Positions 9,561 to 18,383 of a DNA stretch of 64,000 nt are shown piece by piece; the stretch's first letter is position 1; each line of letters begins with the position of its first letter. The stretch is from the NCBI RefSeq assembly GCF_022815905.2, contig NZ_CP119327.1, positions 1,550,001 to 1,614,000 on the forward strand, read 5' to 3'. The position numbers and the translations under genes were made by a program. This DNA is from Staphylococcus sp. NRL 16/872. GTDB taxonomy: Bacteria; Bacillota; Bacilli; Staphylococcales; Staphylococcaceae. The notes beneath the pieces were generated by a model. That model did not search any database. It was not told the DNA's origin and saw nothing but the letters and a program-made list of their open reading frames with translations.

Positions 9561-11321
9561 TTAAACCAACTCCTTAATTTCTTTAGCTATTACTAAACCT
9601 TTTTCTTCAATTTCATGAGGTAAGAATGGTGTACCATCATATTTAGTTTGGTTGATTAATTTACTTTGAACATTCGTGTTCATTTTAATAATATTTGCTA
9701 ATTGTCCTTGATAATTATGTTCTGCGATAATTACTTTTGAAGCTTTATCAATAGCATTTTGAATCATTTCTACCGGTAGAGGGTGCAATTGACGAATTTG
9801 CATCGTATTTACTTTGATACCTTTTTCATTTAAACGTTTCGTACCTTCTTGGATTGCACCTTTACTTGAAATGAAACCAATATATAATATATCTGCTTCC
9901 TCATGTGTTTCATTTAACTCAACAGGATTTTTAATTAATATATCAGCTGTTTTACGCATACGTTTTTCCATTTGTTGACGTCTGTTTTCAGCTGCTTCAC
10001 TAGTTTTACCTTCTTCATTATGCTCAACGCCAGTAACATGGTGAATACCACCTTTAACTCCCGGTATCGGTCTTGGAGATATGCCATTACCTGTTAATGC
10101 ATAACGTCTAAAGTATTGTTTATCATCCTCTTCACGTTCTATATCAGATTGTAATAATTCTCCACGTTTAATTTGGATTTTATTATAATCAAGATTTTTA
10201 ACAGTTTGCTTACCTAAAGATAATTGTAAATCACTTAATACAATAACTGGACATTGATATTCTTCAGCTAAATTGAAAGCTTCCATTGTTAAATAGAATG
10301 CATCTTCTGCATCAGTTGGCGCTACGACAATTTTAGGAATATCACCATGCGTACCATATATCATTTGCATTAAATCTGATTGTTCTTGTTTCGTAGGTAA
10401 TCCTGTTGAAGGACCTCCACGTTGTGTATTAATAATAACCAATGGCGTTTCAGTCATCCCTGATAAACCAATTGCTTCCATCATTAATGATAAGCCTGGT
10501 CCAGCACTAGCTGTAAATGCTCTTACGCCAGCATAGTTGGCTCCAATAGCCATATTAGCTGCTGCAATTTCGTCTTCAGTTTGAACAACTGTGCCACCAA
10601 CTTTTGGAACGTTTGCAATCATGTATTCCATTATTTCTGAAGCAGGTGTAATTGGATAAGCTGCCATAAATCTTGATCCTGCTGAGATGGCACCTAATCC
10701 AATTGCATCATTACCAATCATATATAAATGTGGCGCTTCATTATTTGCTTCTAATGTGAAGTCACCTTTCACCTCAGATAATTGCTCTTTCATTAAGTTA
10801 TATCCTTGGTTTAATGCTTCAATATTCATTTCAACGACTTTATCGCCTTTTTTACTAAACATATTAGTAATAAGTTCTTCAAAAGTATTCGTTTCTAAAT
10901 CCATAATTGCACATGTAGCACCAACTGCTACCATGTTTTTCATAAGGGCTGTGCCTAATTCTTTAGCGGTGCTCGTAAAAGGTAATTCAATTAATTGAGC
11001 ACGACAATCTTCTGGTTTATTAGGTTTTGCTTTAGTATCTGCAATAATAATGCTATCTTCACGCATTTCATGATGATTTAATTCAATTGTTTCTTGATCA
11101 AATGCTACTAATATATCTAAATCATCACTAATCGCATGAACCGGATCGGTAGAGACTCTAATTTTATTATTGGTATGACCACCTTTAATACGACTAGAAA
11201 AATGTCTGTATCCATATAAATAATAGCCTTTACGATTCATTGCTGTGGCGAATATTTCACCTGTTGATTCAATACCTTCACCTTGTTGTCCGCCCACTTT
11301 CCATGATATTTGTGATTTCAT
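9561..11321 (-). CDS. korA: 2-oxoacid:ferredoxin oxidoreductase subunit alpha (gamma-alpha fusion)
   Basis: This is the partner of KorB. The 586-residue protein is a fusion of a gamma domain (about residues 1-190, WKVGGQQGEGIESTGEIF) with the pyrimidine-binding alpha domain (from about 200). In the alpha domain, YPITPASEIMEYM and TSTGLPTKQEQSDL-type segments are visible. No ferredoxin-like cluster-binding domain is seen, consistent with the two-subunit enzyme using an external ferredoxin. The ATG start has AGGAGG 8 bases upstream. A hairpin at 11361-11397 lies between ymdB and this gene, so korAB may have its own promoter or depend on read-through. Known role: an alternative route to succinyl-CoA or acetyl-CoA chemistry. 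Confidence 0.95.
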   Translation of the reverse strand: MKSQISWKVGGQQGEGIESTGEIFATAMNRKGYYLYGYRHFSSRIKGGHTNNKIRVSTDPVHAISDDLDILVAFDQETIELNHHEMREDSIIIADTKAKPNKPEDCRAQLIELPFTSTAKELGTALMKNMVAVGATCAIMDLETNTFEELITNMFSKKGDKVVEMNIEALNQGYNLMKEQLSEVKGDFTLEANNEAPHLYMIGNDAIGLGAISAGSRFMAAYPITPASEIMEYMIANVPKVGGTVVQTEDEIAAANMAIGANYAGVRAFTASAGPGLSLMMEAIGLSGMTETPLVIINTQRGGPSTGLPTKQEQSDLMQMIYGTHGDIPKIVVAPTDAEDAFYLTMEAFNLAEEYQCPVIVLSDLQLSLGKQTVKNLDYNKIQIKRGELLQSDIEREEDDKQYFRRYALTGNGISPRPIPGVKGGIHHVTGVEHNEEGKTSEAAENRRQQMEKRMRKTADILIKNPVELNETHEEADILYIGFISSKGAIQEGTKRLNEKGIKVNTMQIRQLHPLPVEMIQNAIDKASKVIIAEHNYQGQLANIIKMNTNVQSKLINQTKYDGTPFLPHEIEEKGLVIAKEIKELV

Positions 11322-11360
11322 ATCATATGCCTCCTGTGGAAATAATTCATATTAAATGAT

Positions 11361-11397
11361 AACAAAAATAACCACCGTCTTACTATGTCAACAGTGG
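11361..11397 (-). terminator. Terminator between ymdB and korA
   Basis: On the minus strand CCACTGT (11397-11391) pairs with ACGGTGG (11378-11372) around a 12-base loop, followed by TTATTTTTG. The stem is short but well placed, 73 bases after the ymdB stop and about 40 before korA. It could end ymdB transcripts or attenuate korAB. Confidence 0.6.
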
Positions 11398-11469
11398 CAT
11401 TTGATTAAATTCATACTAATGGACTATATGTTAAATCCATTTTTAATAAAACGTTTTAAATATACTATA

Positions 11470-12264
11470 TTATTTATTAAAAGGATGATCGTCATTGATT
11501 AAAATTCTTTCAATATGTTTTGTTCTACCATTTTTATCTAAATCAATAATAACACCTGAAAGGACACTTCTACCATCATTTGGCACTACATGTCTTTGTG
11601 GCAAACTTGTAATAAAGCGTTCAATTACTTCATCGCGATTGATCCCTAGAATACCATCATAGAATCCTGTCATCCCTACATCAGTGATATAACCAGTACC
11701 TTGTGGCAAAATACGATCATCAGATGTTTGTATATGCGTATGCGTACCAACTACAGCACTTACTCTTCCATCTAAATACCATCCCATAGCATTTTTTTCC
11801 GATGTCGTTTCAGCGTGAAAATCCACAAAGATATAATCTGTTTCCTTTTTAGCTTCTTCAATCAATTGATCTGCTTTTTTAAATGGATCATCAATATCTT
11901 GCATAAATGAACGACCCTGTAAATTAATAATCGCTAATTTAATATCATTAATTTGAATAAAACGCATTCCCACTCCAGGAGCTTCGCTTGGAAAATTCGC
12001 GGGACGAACCATTCTTTTAGCATCATCAATAAAGTCATAAATTTCACGTTGTCCATATGTATGATTACCCATTGTCATAAAATCTACGCCTTCTCTTAAA
12101 AGCTGTTTGTATATTTTTTCTGTTAAACCTTTGCCATGAGCCGCATTTTCTGCGTTTACAATACTTACTGTTGGTTTATACGCTTGTTTAATTTTGGGCA
12201 AATACTCACTAATAGCGTTTCTACCAATTTTACCAACTATATCCCCAATAAATAATATTCTCAT
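11470..12264 (-). CDS. ymdB: YmdB family metallophosphoesterase (cyclic nucleotide phosphodiesterase)
   Basis: The 264-residue cytosolic protein of the TIGR00282/YmdB family has the metallophosphoesterase motifs FIGDIVGKIGRN, MGNHTYGQ, VDFHAETTSEKNAMG and VGTHTHIQT, which supply the di-metal ligands. In Bacillus subtilis, YmdB hydrolyses 2',3'-cyclic (and other cyclic) nucleotides. It affects the switch between motility and biofilm, and is encoded next to rny. Here it also lies downstream of rny, but a plus-strand small gene is placed between them and a hairpin occurs at 12300-12351. The ATG start has AGAGGATG upstream. Confidence 0.93.
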   Translation of the reverse strand: MRILFIGDIVGKIGRNAISEYLPKIKQAYKPTVSIVNAENAAHGKGLTEKIYKQLLREGVDFMTMGNHTYGQREIYDFIDDAKRMVRPANFPSEAPGVGMRFIQINDIKLAIINLQGRSFMQDIDDPFKKADQLIEEAKKETDYIFVDFHAETTSEKNAMGWYLDGRVSAVVGTHTHIQTSDDRILPQGTGYITDVGMTGFYDGILGINRDEVIERFITSLPQRHVVPNDGRSVLSGVIIDLDKNGRTKHIERILINDDHPFNK

Positions 12265-12299
12265 TAAATGTTCATCCTCTCATAAAAACAGTTTAATTC

Positions 12300-12351
12300 A
12301 AAAAAGTATAGATTTAAAGAGATGATTTATATTCAATCCATACCTATACTT
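12300..12351 (-). terminator. Possible terminator or attenuator hairpin upstream of ymdB
   Basis: On the minus strand AAGTATAG (12351-12344) pairs with CTATACTT (12311-12304) around a 32-base loop. TTTTTTG follows at 12305-12299. It stands only 36 bases before the ymdB start, so it may end transcripts coming through from rny or act as a leader attenuator for ymdB. The large loop makes it weak. Confidence 0.4.
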
Positions 12352-12354
12352 CAC

Positions 12355-12383
12355 TTTACTTTAGCATGTATATAACATATGAT
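12355..12383 (+). promoter_or_regulatory. SigmaA-type promoter for the small plus-strand gene
   Basis: The -35 is TTTACT at 12355-12360 and the -10 is TATGAT at 12378-12383, with a 17-base spacer. Transcription would start near 12390, giving a leader of about 35 bases before the ATG at 12425. Confidence 0.5.
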
Positions 12384-12424
12384 AATATTAAATTTATAAA
12401 AACAATAGGAGTTGTAATAATTAT

Positions 12425-12643
12425 ATGTCAATTAATATTGATCCTGAAAAATTTGCAGAATTAGTAGTTACATCTAATCCATCAAAATCTGAGGATGCTG
12501 AAGATATTGCTAAAGAAAGTTTAGAATTATACATTAACGCTTATCGTTTAGCAGAAAGATATTCAAATATCGCTACAAATTGTTACGATACAGCCGAAAT
12601 AATTACTGAATTAAGAAAAGCTGATTTACAACTAAAAAAATAA
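12425..12643 (+). CDS. Small conserved-looking hypothetical protein, only plus-strand gene
   Basis: I do not recognise a family for this 72-residue acidic protein (MSINIDPEKFAELV...). It is predicted almost entirely helical, with no membrane segment or cysteine motif beyond one Cys. Several points suggest it is a real gene. It has an AGGAG at 12407-12411, 13 bases before the ATG. It also has a plausible promoter at 12355-12383, and a clean terminator follows the stop codon. It is the only supported gene on the plus strand in 64 kb and sits between rny and ymdB. The codon usage looks like that of its neighbours, so I see no sign of recent transfer. The function is unknown. Confidence 0.8.
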   Translation: MSINIDPEKFAELVVTSNPSKSEDAEDIAKESLELYINAYRLAERYSNIATNCYDTAEIITELRKADLQLKK

Positions 12644-12655
12644 ATAATATTTTAA

Positions 12656-12710
12656 AAGCTAGAAGTTAAAGTGAGAAAATATAACTTTTTGACTTCTAGC
12701 TTATTTTTAT
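12656..12710 (+). terminator. Terminator of the small plus-strand gene
   Basis: AAGCTAGAAGT (12656-12666) pairs perfectly with ACTTCTAGCTT (12692-12702). TTATTTTTAT follows on the plus strand, 12 bases after the stop codon. Confidence 0.85.
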
Positions 12711-12770
12711 ATTTAAAAATCATACTTAAAAATATAACATTCATTTCAATCATTCATTATGTTATAAAGT

Positions 12771-12801
12771 AAAAAAACAGACCCAATAAATTAGGTCTGT
12801 T
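12771..12801 (-). terminator. Terminator of rny
   Basis: AACAGACC (12776-12783) pairs with GGTCTGTT (12794-12801) around a 10-base loop. On the minus strand seven T follow. It begins 5 bases after the rny stop codon. Confidence 0.9.
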
Positions 12802-12806
12802 AAAAA

Positions 12807-14366
12807 TTATTTCGCATACTCAACTGCTCTTGTTTCTCTTACAACTGTCACTTTGATGTGACCAGGATATTGTAATTCTTCTTCGATTTGATTTTTAATG
12901 TCTCGCGCCAATCGATATGACTTCAAGTCATCAATTTCATCAGGTGATACAATTACTCTGATTTCTCTACCCGCTTGAATAGCAAATGCTTTTTCTACAC
13001 CATCGTAACTTTCAGACAATGTTTCTAAACGTTCAAGTCTACGGATATAGTTCTCAAGTGTTTCTTTACGGGCGCCTGGTCTTGCTGCAGAAAGTGCATC
13101 AGCTGCAGCTACTAGTATTGAAATGATTGATGTTGGCTCTACGTCACCATGATGGGAATGTATAGCATTAATTACTGTATCATTCTCATCATATTTTTTT
13201 GCTAATTCTACGCCGATTTCAACGTGACTACCTTCAACTTCGTGGTCAATGGCTTTACCAACATCATGAAGTAAGCCAGCACGTTTAGCTAAATTAACAT
13301 CTTCTCCTAATTCTGCTGCTAGCATTCCTGATAAATGCGCAACCTCTATAGAATGTTTTAAAACATTTTGACCATAGCTAGTACGATAGTTAAGACGACC
13401 TAATACTTTGACTAAATCAGGGTGCATGTTATGAACATTAATTTCAAATGTAGCTTGTTCACCAGCATCTCTAATAATATCGTCGACTTCTTTTCTAGCT
13501 TTATCAACCATTTCCTCAATACGGCCTGGATGGATACGACCATCAGACACCAAGTTAACTAATGCAGTCCTAGCGATTTCACGTCTAATTGGATCAAATC
13601 CAGATAAGATAACCGCTTCGGGTGTATCATCGATGATTAAATCGATACCTGTTAATGTTTCTAAAGTTCGAATATTTCTACCTTCTCTACCGATGATACG
13701 GCCTTTCATTTCATCATTCGGTAAATTTACAACAGACACTGTTGATTCTGTAGTATGATCAGCAGCTAATCTTTGAACGGTAGTAGCTAATAGTTCTTTC
13801 GCTTTTTTATCAACTTTTTCTTTTGCTTCTTTTTCTTTTTCTTTAACAAGTACTGCAATATCTTGTGACAGTTCTTCTTCTACTCTATGAAGTTGTTCAT
13901 TAACAGCTTCTTCTTGAGTGAGACCGGAGATGCGTTCTAATTCTTGTTCATGCTTCATTATTAACGTTTGAACACTACTCTCTTTTGCATCTACTTGTTG
14001 TTGTCTTTCTTCAAGTTTAGATTCTTTTTGTTCTAAAATCTCATCCTTTTTATCTAAAAGATCAGATTTTCGATCTAAATTTTCCTCTTTTTGAAGAAGT
14101 CGGGCTTCTTGTTTTTGAAGCTCACCACGTCTTTCACGTAGTTCAGTTTCAGTTTGTTCTCTTATAATTTGATTTTCTTCTTTTGCCTCTAATAATTTTT
14201 CTTTTTTGATATTTTCGGCCTCTTTTTGACTATGCCTAATAATATCTTCAGCAGTTTGTCTAGCTTGTAGTTGCTTTTGATGCAATATATTTCGGGCTAC
14301 AATATACCCTACAACAACCCCTAGAATAATCCCCAGCAAAATGAGTAAGAGGTCTAATAAATTCAC
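12807..14366 (-). CDS. rny: Ribonuclease Y
   Basis: RNase Y is the membrane-anchored endonuclease that starts mRNA decay in many Firmicutes; in S. aureus it was also called CvfA. The 519-residue protein has one N-terminal membrane helix ([20 protein letters not shown]). A long Glu/Lys/Gln coiled coil runs to about residue 190, followed by a KH domain ([15 protein letters not shown]). The HD domain has HDVGK near residue 366 and HHGDVEP. The ATG start has AAAGGAGG upstream. It is flanked by terminators and is therefore monocistronic. YmdB, RicA, PNPase and RNase J2, all linked to RNA decay, are encoded in the same window. Confidence 0.98.
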   Translation of the reverse strand: MNLLDLLLILLGIILGVVVGYIVARNILHQKQLQARQTAEDIIRHSQKEAENIKKEKLLEAKEENQIIREQTETELRERRGELQKQEARLLQKEENLDRKSDLLDKKDEILEQKESKLEERQQQVDAKESSVQTLIMKHEQELERISGLTQEEAVNEQLHRVEEELSQDIAVLVKEKEKEAKEKVDKKAKELLATTVQRLAADHTTESTVSVVNLPNDEMKGRIIGREGRNIRTLETLTGIDLIIDDTPEAVILSGFDPIRREIARTALVNLVSDGRIHPGRIEEMVDKARKEVDDIIRDAGEQATFEINVHNMHPDLVKVLGRLNYRTSYGQNVLKHSIEVAHLSGMLAAELGEDVNLAKRAGLLHDVGKAIDHEVEGSHVEIGVELAKKYDENDTVINAIHSHHGDVEPTSIISILVAAADALSAARPGARKETLENYIRRLERLETLSESYDGVEKAFAIQAGREIRVIVSPDEIDDLKSYRLARDIKNQIEEELQYPGHIKVTVVRETRAVEYAK

Positions 14367-14429
14367 ATAAACACCTCCTTTTTCTAGGTATTTGCTTTGT
14401 ATATCAAAATCTTTATGATTTTATAAGTT

Positions 14430-14444
14430 GTATAATAATTATAC
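14430..14444. promoter_or_regulatory. Palindrome GTATAATAATTATAC at the likely rny promoter
   Basis: This perfect 15-nt palindrome includes TATAAT on the minus strand, about 65 bases before the rny start codon. It could simply be an AT-rich -10 element or an operator. A weak TTTATA lies 17 bases upstream of the -10. Confidence 0.35.
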
Positions 14445-14534
14445 ATATTAATTGTACGTTTATAAAGTTGGTAGTGTCAAGATATGAAATTGCACTGATA
14501 ATTCAATTTACATATATCATATTTTACGTAATTC

Positions 14535-14572
14535 AAAAAACAAAGTAGGTGAAACTTCTCTTTCACCTACTT
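14535..14572 (-). terminator. Terminator downstream of recA
   Basis: AAGTAGGTGAAA (14543-14554) pairs perfectly over 12 bp with TTTCACCTACTT (14561-14572). TTTGTTTTTTG follows on the minus strand. It lies about 105 bases after the recA stop, leaving a long 3' untranslated region. Confidence 0.9.
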
Positions 14573-14676
14573 ATTGATATACGACTATAGACAAGGTCTT
14601 TCATACTTTGTCATTTTATGCGTGACTACGTTATTTACATATAGTAAATTTCTGAAGTATCGACAAACTAATAATA

Positions 14677-15723
14677 TTATTCTTCGTCAAATAAAGATTG
14701 AGGTTTTTCTTCTTCTTTTTCTTCAACATCACCGTCAAAAATACCAAGTTTTTCACGTAATTTTCGATCAATTTCTTCTTTTATTTGAGGATTTTCTTTA
14801 AGGTAAGTTTTAACGTTTTCTTTACCTTGACCCATTCTTTCTCCATTATATGAGTACCATGCACCTGATTTATCAACGATTTCATTCTCAACACCAAGAT
14901 CGATTAATTCGCCTTCTTTAGAAATACCTTGACCATACATTATGTCTACTTCCGCTACTCTGAATGGAGGTGCCACTTTATTTTTAACAATTTTAATTTT
15001 AGTTCTATTACCAACAATTTCTTGCCCTTGTTTTAATTGTTCAGCACGGCGTACTTCTAAACGAACAGAACTATAGAATTTTAATGCTCTACCACCAGGC
15101 GTAGTTTCTGGATTACCAAACATTACGCCAACTTTTTCACGAATTTGGTTAATAAATATTGCAGTAGTATTAGATTTAGAAATTGCACCTGAAAGTTTAC
15201 GTAATGCTTGTGACATTAAACGAGCTTGTAAACCTACGTGAGTATCGCCCATTTCTCCTTCAATTTCTGCTTTTGGCGTTAAAGCTGCTACAGAGTCGAC
15301 TACTACGATATCCACTGCGCCACTTCTCACAAATGCTTCTGCAATTTCTAGACCCTGTTCACCATGGTCTGGTTGAGATAAATATAAGTTATCAATATCT
15401 ACACCTAAAGCTTCTGCGTACACAGGATCAAGCGCGTGTTCAGCATCAATAAATGCAGCTACGCCTCCATTTTTTTGTACTTCAGCAATAGCATGTAAAG
15501 CAACTGTAGTTTTACCTGAACTTTCAGGACCATAAATTTCAATGATTCTTCCTTTAGGATACCCTCCGACACCTAAAGCGTTATCTAAAGTAACTGAGCC
15601 AGTTGAAGTGCTTGAAACACGACGACCTTTATTATCGCCTAATTTCATAACAGCACCTTTACCAAAGGATTTTTCCATATTTTTAATAACTGTATCTAAA
15701 GCTTTTTGACGTTCATTATCCAA
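14677..15723 (-). CDS. recA: Recombinase RecA
   Basis: RecA forms filaments on single-stranded DNA, drives strand exchange, and stimulates LexA self-cleavage in the SOS response. The 348-residue protein has Walker [10 protein letters not shown] near residue 66. It also has the conserved [22 protein letters not shown] region (loop 2) and an acidic tail ([13 protein letters not shown]). The ATG start has AGGAGG upstream. The gene is preceded by a sigmaA promoter overlapped by a LexA box (15974-15987) and an unusually long leader of about 200 bases. A strong terminator lies downstream. It is separate from cinA by 336 bases. Confidence 0.99.
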   Translation of the reverse strand: MDNERQKALDTVIKNMEKSFGKGAVMKLGDNKGRRVSSTSTGSVTLDNALGVGGYPKGRIIEIYGPESSGKTTVALHAIAEVQKNGGVAAFIDAEHALDPVYAEALGVDIDNLYLSQPDHGEQGLEIAEAFVRSGAVDIVVVDSVAALTPKAEIEGEMGDTHVGLQARLMSQALRKLSGAISKSNTTAIFINQIREKVGVMFGNPETTPGGRALKFYSSVRLEVRRAEQLKQGQEIVGNRTKIKIVKNKVAPPFRVAEVDIMYGQGISKEGELIDLGVENEIVDKSGAWYSYNGERMGQGKENVKTYLKENPQIKEEIDRKLREKLGIFDGDVEEKEEEKPQSLFDEE

Positions 15724-15936
15724 AGCGAAACCTCCTAAATGAGATAGTTATATGTTTAGACTGTAGATAAACCCTTTCACTCATCGTTATCTTATCCGTG
15801 CGTAGTTCATTTACTCGTTGCAAATTCCTGTCGTTACGCATTTCACTACTTCGATTGACAAAGGTTTTCTTTCAGTCTTTATATTTTAAATTACTTTATC
15901 GACAACCTTAGTTATCTATTTAACATCTTATATAAT

Positions 15937-15965
15937 ACTATACCTTCTATTAGATTTTATTACAA
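15937..15965 (-). promoter_or_regulatory. recA promoter
   Basis: On the minus strand, TTGTAA (15965-15960) and TATAGT (15942-15937) are separated by 17 bases. The LexA box lies 8 bases upstream of the -35, as expected for recA of Firmicutes. Confidence 0.7.
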
Positions 15966-15973
15966 GTATTTTG

Positions 15974-15987
15974 CGAATATTTGTTCG
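15974..15987. promoter_or_regulatory. LexA (SOS) box of recA
   Basis: CGAATATTTGTTCG matches the Gram-positive SOS consensus CGAACnnnnGTTCG at nine of ten fixed positions. Its position next to the recA -35 is the expected one for LexA repression. Confidence 0.85.
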
Positions 15988-16059
15988 TATTTTTTAAAAT
16001 TAAAAGTTCTAAAATCGAACAAACGTACTCAAAAAATTGAATTTTGTTGGAATAACGTA

Positions 16060-17202
16060 TTAACTAAACCAATTTAGTATTCTTATTAATGCATAATTTT
16101 GACTTCTGTTTTGTAAAAGATTTCTTTTCTGTGGCATTTTAAATGTATCTATTTTAAAATCACCATTTCTATGCATTCCTAAGACAACATACTCATTTTC
16201 ATGTAATAAAGCTATACCCACTTCTGTTTTATATAAATCTTTAACATATTGTGTTGCTTCTTTTACTTTTTCTTCGATATTATTATTCTCATTAAGGAAT
16301 ACTTCATTATCAGGTAGTAATCCTTTTAGAATATTTTTATTATCATAATTTTTTAAACGCGTATAGATAGCGCCATTTGTTACGCCATCATATATACTAA
16401 ATGTTTCTGTCATTGTCTTCATTACTGACTGCTCAATTACAATATCGTCAGACCCATAATAATATTCTCCTATACGGTTTAATATTTCCTTTTTCACAGG
16501 CGCTATAAGTTGCTGACATTCATCTTTTGTATCAGCATTTGCAGTTAATCTTATATATACTTCATGTGTACCAGCTAATGGTGCAATAGTAGGGTTAGAC
16601 TGTTCATCAATCAAATCCATTAATACTGTTTCAACTTTTGATTCCCCAATGCCGGCAAATCTTAATTGTTCTGAAAAGATGACTTTATCGTCATCCATTA
16701 AATAAGGAAGCAATTCATTTTTAGCCATAGGTTGCATTTCACGAGGTGGACCAGGTAATAATACTACTTTCTTATCATCTTTTTCTACTAGCATACCTGG
16801 TGCCATACCATAATTATTTTTTAATACTTTAGAACCTTCAATAACTAAAGCTTGTTGCTTATTATTAGGCGTCATTTCTTGTCCTTGCTCTTTAAAATAT
16901 TGTTCAATATATTCTAAAGCATCATTATCCGTTACAAGTGATTTACCTAATACTTTAGCTACTGTATGTTTAGTTAAATCATCTTTAGTGGGTCCTAAGC
17001 CACCTGTTAGTACCAATGTATCAAATCGTCTCAAACCTTCTTTAATTATATATTCAAGTCTTTGAGGATTATCTCCAATAACTGTATGTTCAACTACGCT
17101 TTTTCCAATGCTGTTAAACAATTTAGATAGGTATTGACCATTAGTATTAGCTATTTGACCTAATAATAATTCTGAACCTACTGCAATGATTGAAATATTC
17201 AT
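16060..17202 (-). CDS. cinA: CinA-like protein (damage/competence-inducible), degenerate C-terminal domain
   Basis: The N-terminal part (about residues 1-170) is a molybdopterin-binding-like domain: GSELLLGQIANTNGQYLSKLF, VLTGGLGPTKDDLT and LLPGPPREMQP. In other bacteria this domain is an ADP-ribose or CoA pyrophosphatase. The C-terminal nicotinamide-nucleotide amidase domain normally has an ESCTGG motif. Here the matching stretch reads IYDGVTNGAIY, and the domain is short, so deamidase activity is probably lost. At 380 residues the protein is shorter than typical CinA (about 410). The ATG start has GGGGAG upstream. It stands between pgsA and recA, the usual order in Firmicutes, but a terminator precedes it. 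Confidence 0.93.
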   Translation of the reverse strand: MNISIIAVGSELLLGQIANTNGQYLSKLFNSIGKSVVEHTVIGDNPQRLEYIIKEGLRRFDTLVLTGGLGPTKDDLTKHTVAKVLGKSLVTDNDALEYIEQYFKEQGQEMTPNNKQQALVIEGSKVLKNNYGMAPGMLVEKDDKKVVLLPGPPREMQPMAKNELLPYLMDDDKVIFSEQLRFAGIGESKVETVLMDLIDEQSNPTIAPLAGTHEVYIRLTANADTKDECQQLIAPVKKEILNRIGEYYYGSDDIVIEQSVMKTMTETFSIYDGVTNGAIYTRLKNYDNKNILKGLLPDNEVFLNENNNIEEKVKEATQYVKDLYKTEVGIALLHENEYVVLGMHRNGDFKIDTFKMPQKRNLLQNRSQNYALIRILNWFS

Positions 17203-17287
17203 TTATGACTCCCCTTATACTATTTGTTCATGTATAACATATATATTATAAACATCTTAATCTATTTATTCTAAAATTAGGCTTATG

Positions 17288-17344
17288 AATAATAAAAACC
17301 AAGAATATGAATAAGAAAAGATTTTCTTCTTATTATTCTTGGTT
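17288..17344 (-). terminator. Terminator of pgsA
   Basis: AACCAAGAATA (17297-17307) pairs with TATTCTTGGTT (17334-17344), enclosing a further AATAAGAA/TTCTTATT stem. TTTTTATTATTC follows on the minus strand. It starts 15 bases after the pgsA stop codon. Confidence 0.88.
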
Positions 17345-17359
17345 AATAATTTCACTATT

Positions 17360-17935
17360 TTATTGTTTAAAAACATCTCTACCTTTATAGAAGTATTCAA
17401 TACCAGATAAAATTGTAAAGAATACACCAATATAAAGTAAGACTTGACCAATTGGGAATCCAATCCAATGTACAAATAAGTCCCCTAGTAAAATCCATAT
17501 AATAGCAACCATCGTTACTGCAGTTTTGATCTTACCTAATTGGCCTGCTGCACTAACAAAACCTTGTTCTATTTGTAATAAACGTAAGCCAGTAACTGCA
17601 AATTCTCGAGCTATAATAATGATAGCTACTACTGAATTTGTTAAGTCCATTTGGACCATAACGATTAGTGCACTTGAAACTAATAACTTATCTGCTAAAG
17701 GATCTAAAAATTTCCCCATATTAGTAACTAATTGCCACTTTCTAGCCAAATAGCCATCTAAAAAATCACTTAGTGACGCTAAAATAAAAACAATAGCGGC
17801 AATAAGTTGTTCTATTCGAATTTCATATCCACCTAAAATTGATACATTGCCAAATCCAAAGTTAACTAGAGCAAATAATATAAATACAGGGATGAGAATT
17901 ACTCTAAAAACTGTAATTTGATTTGGTATATTCAT
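17360..17935 (-). CDS. pgsA: CDP-diacylglycerol-glycerol-3-phosphate 3-phosphatidyltransferase
   Basis: PgsA makes phosphatidylglycerol phosphate, the first committed step to phosphatidylglycerol, in the membrane. The 191-residue protein has several membrane helices. It carries the full CDP-alcohol phosphotransferase signature DG(x2)AR(x8)G(x3)D(x3)D, seen as [20 protein letters not shown]. The ATG start follows rodZ by 34 bases. Together with rodZ, ymfK, ymfI, ymfH and ymfF it forms the conserved Bacillales ymf cluster. A terminator comes directly after it. Changes in pgsA are known to affect daptomycin susceptibility in S. aureus. Confidence 0.97.
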   Translation of the reverse strand: MNIPNQITVFRVILIPVFILFALVNFGFGNVSILGGYEIRIEQLIAAIVFILASLSDFLDGYLARKWQLVTNMGKFLDPLADKLLVSSALIVMVQMDLTNSVVAIIIIAREFAVTGLRLLQIEQGFVSAAGQLGKIKTAVTMVAIIWILLGDLFVHWIGFPIGQVLLYIGVFFTILSGIEYFYKGRDVFKQ

Positions 17936-17969
17936 GTTAAAGCCTCATTTCTAAATTTATCTCTTTTAA

Positions 17970-18362
17970 TTATAATATTAACACCGCTAAAACCCAAAGA
18001 ACGAAAGTAATCAGAATGATCCCACCCATTATAACTGCAAGTTGCAACGGTTCTTTATTTTTAGTGCGATAATCTGGCGCATCATTATTACGATAGCGAT
18101 AAAGGAGGTCATCTAATTGATTCTGACTGCTCGGAATTTCACTTTTATGCGCTGAAATAAGTTGATTCGCATCTATATTCACAACACTAGCATAACGTTT
18201 GATAAATCCTTCTGCATAATCCACTTTAGCTAATCGATTGAAATGGTTTCCTTCAATAAGCTTTAATGTATCACGTTTGATTTGTGTACGATCCTCAAGT
18301 TCAGCTAAAGTCATTCCTAGTCTTTCTCTTCTACCTTTTAAAGTTTCACCAATTGTTCTCAC
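17970..18362 (-). CDS. ymfM: RodZ-like membrane protein with helix-turn-helix domain (YmfM)
   Basis: The 130-residue protein has an N-terminal Cro/Xre-type helix-turn-helix (TIGETLKGRRERLGMTLAEL...IKRDTLKLIEGN), a short polar linker and one C-terminal membrane helix (LAVIMGGIILITFVLWVLAVLIL). This is the short Firmicute version of RodZ, lacking the large outer domain; RodZ links MreB to cell shape in rods. Cocci without MreB keep the gene, and its job there is unclear. I chose GTG at 18362 as the start. GGAGG lies 9 bases upstream, and the resulting MRTIGE aligns with S. aureus MKTVGE. An upstream TTG stands too close to the ribosome site. Confidence 0.88.
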   Translation of the reverse strand: MRTIGETLKGRRERLGMTLAELEDRTQIKRDTLKLIEGNHFNRLAKVDYAEGFIKRYASVVNIDANQLISAHKSEIPSSQNQLDDLLYRYRNNDAPDYRTKNKEPLQLAVIMGGIILITFVLWVLAVLIL

Positions 18363-18383
18363 TTTCAAAAGCCTCCACACTTA

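Larger units (their letters stand above)
14367..14676. other. 310-bp gap between recA and rny
   Basis: This stretch holds the recA terminator (14535-14572) and the rny promoter region. A TTGACA stands at about 14480-14485 on the minus strand but has no good -10 at normal spacing. TATAAT inside a perfect 15-nt palindrome (14430-14444) is the best -10 candidate. I see no coding sequence. Confidence 0.6.
15724..16059. other. 336-bp recA control region and leader
   Basis: This gap holds the LexA box, the recA promoter and a leader of about 205 bases. In the leader, AAAACCTTTG near the 5' end (about 15860) can pair with AAAGGGTTT near the recA ribosome binding site (about 15768-15776), with one bulge. 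Inner short repeats (GCGTA/TACGC, GTAGT/ACTAC) suggest further folding. No coding sequence is apparent. Confidence 0.6.

Noticed and set aside
17266..17475. 69-residue minus-strand reading frame around the pgsA terminator
   Set aside because: It overlaps the pgsA 3' end and its terminator in another frame and has no ribosome site; it is a by-product of AT-rich sequence.
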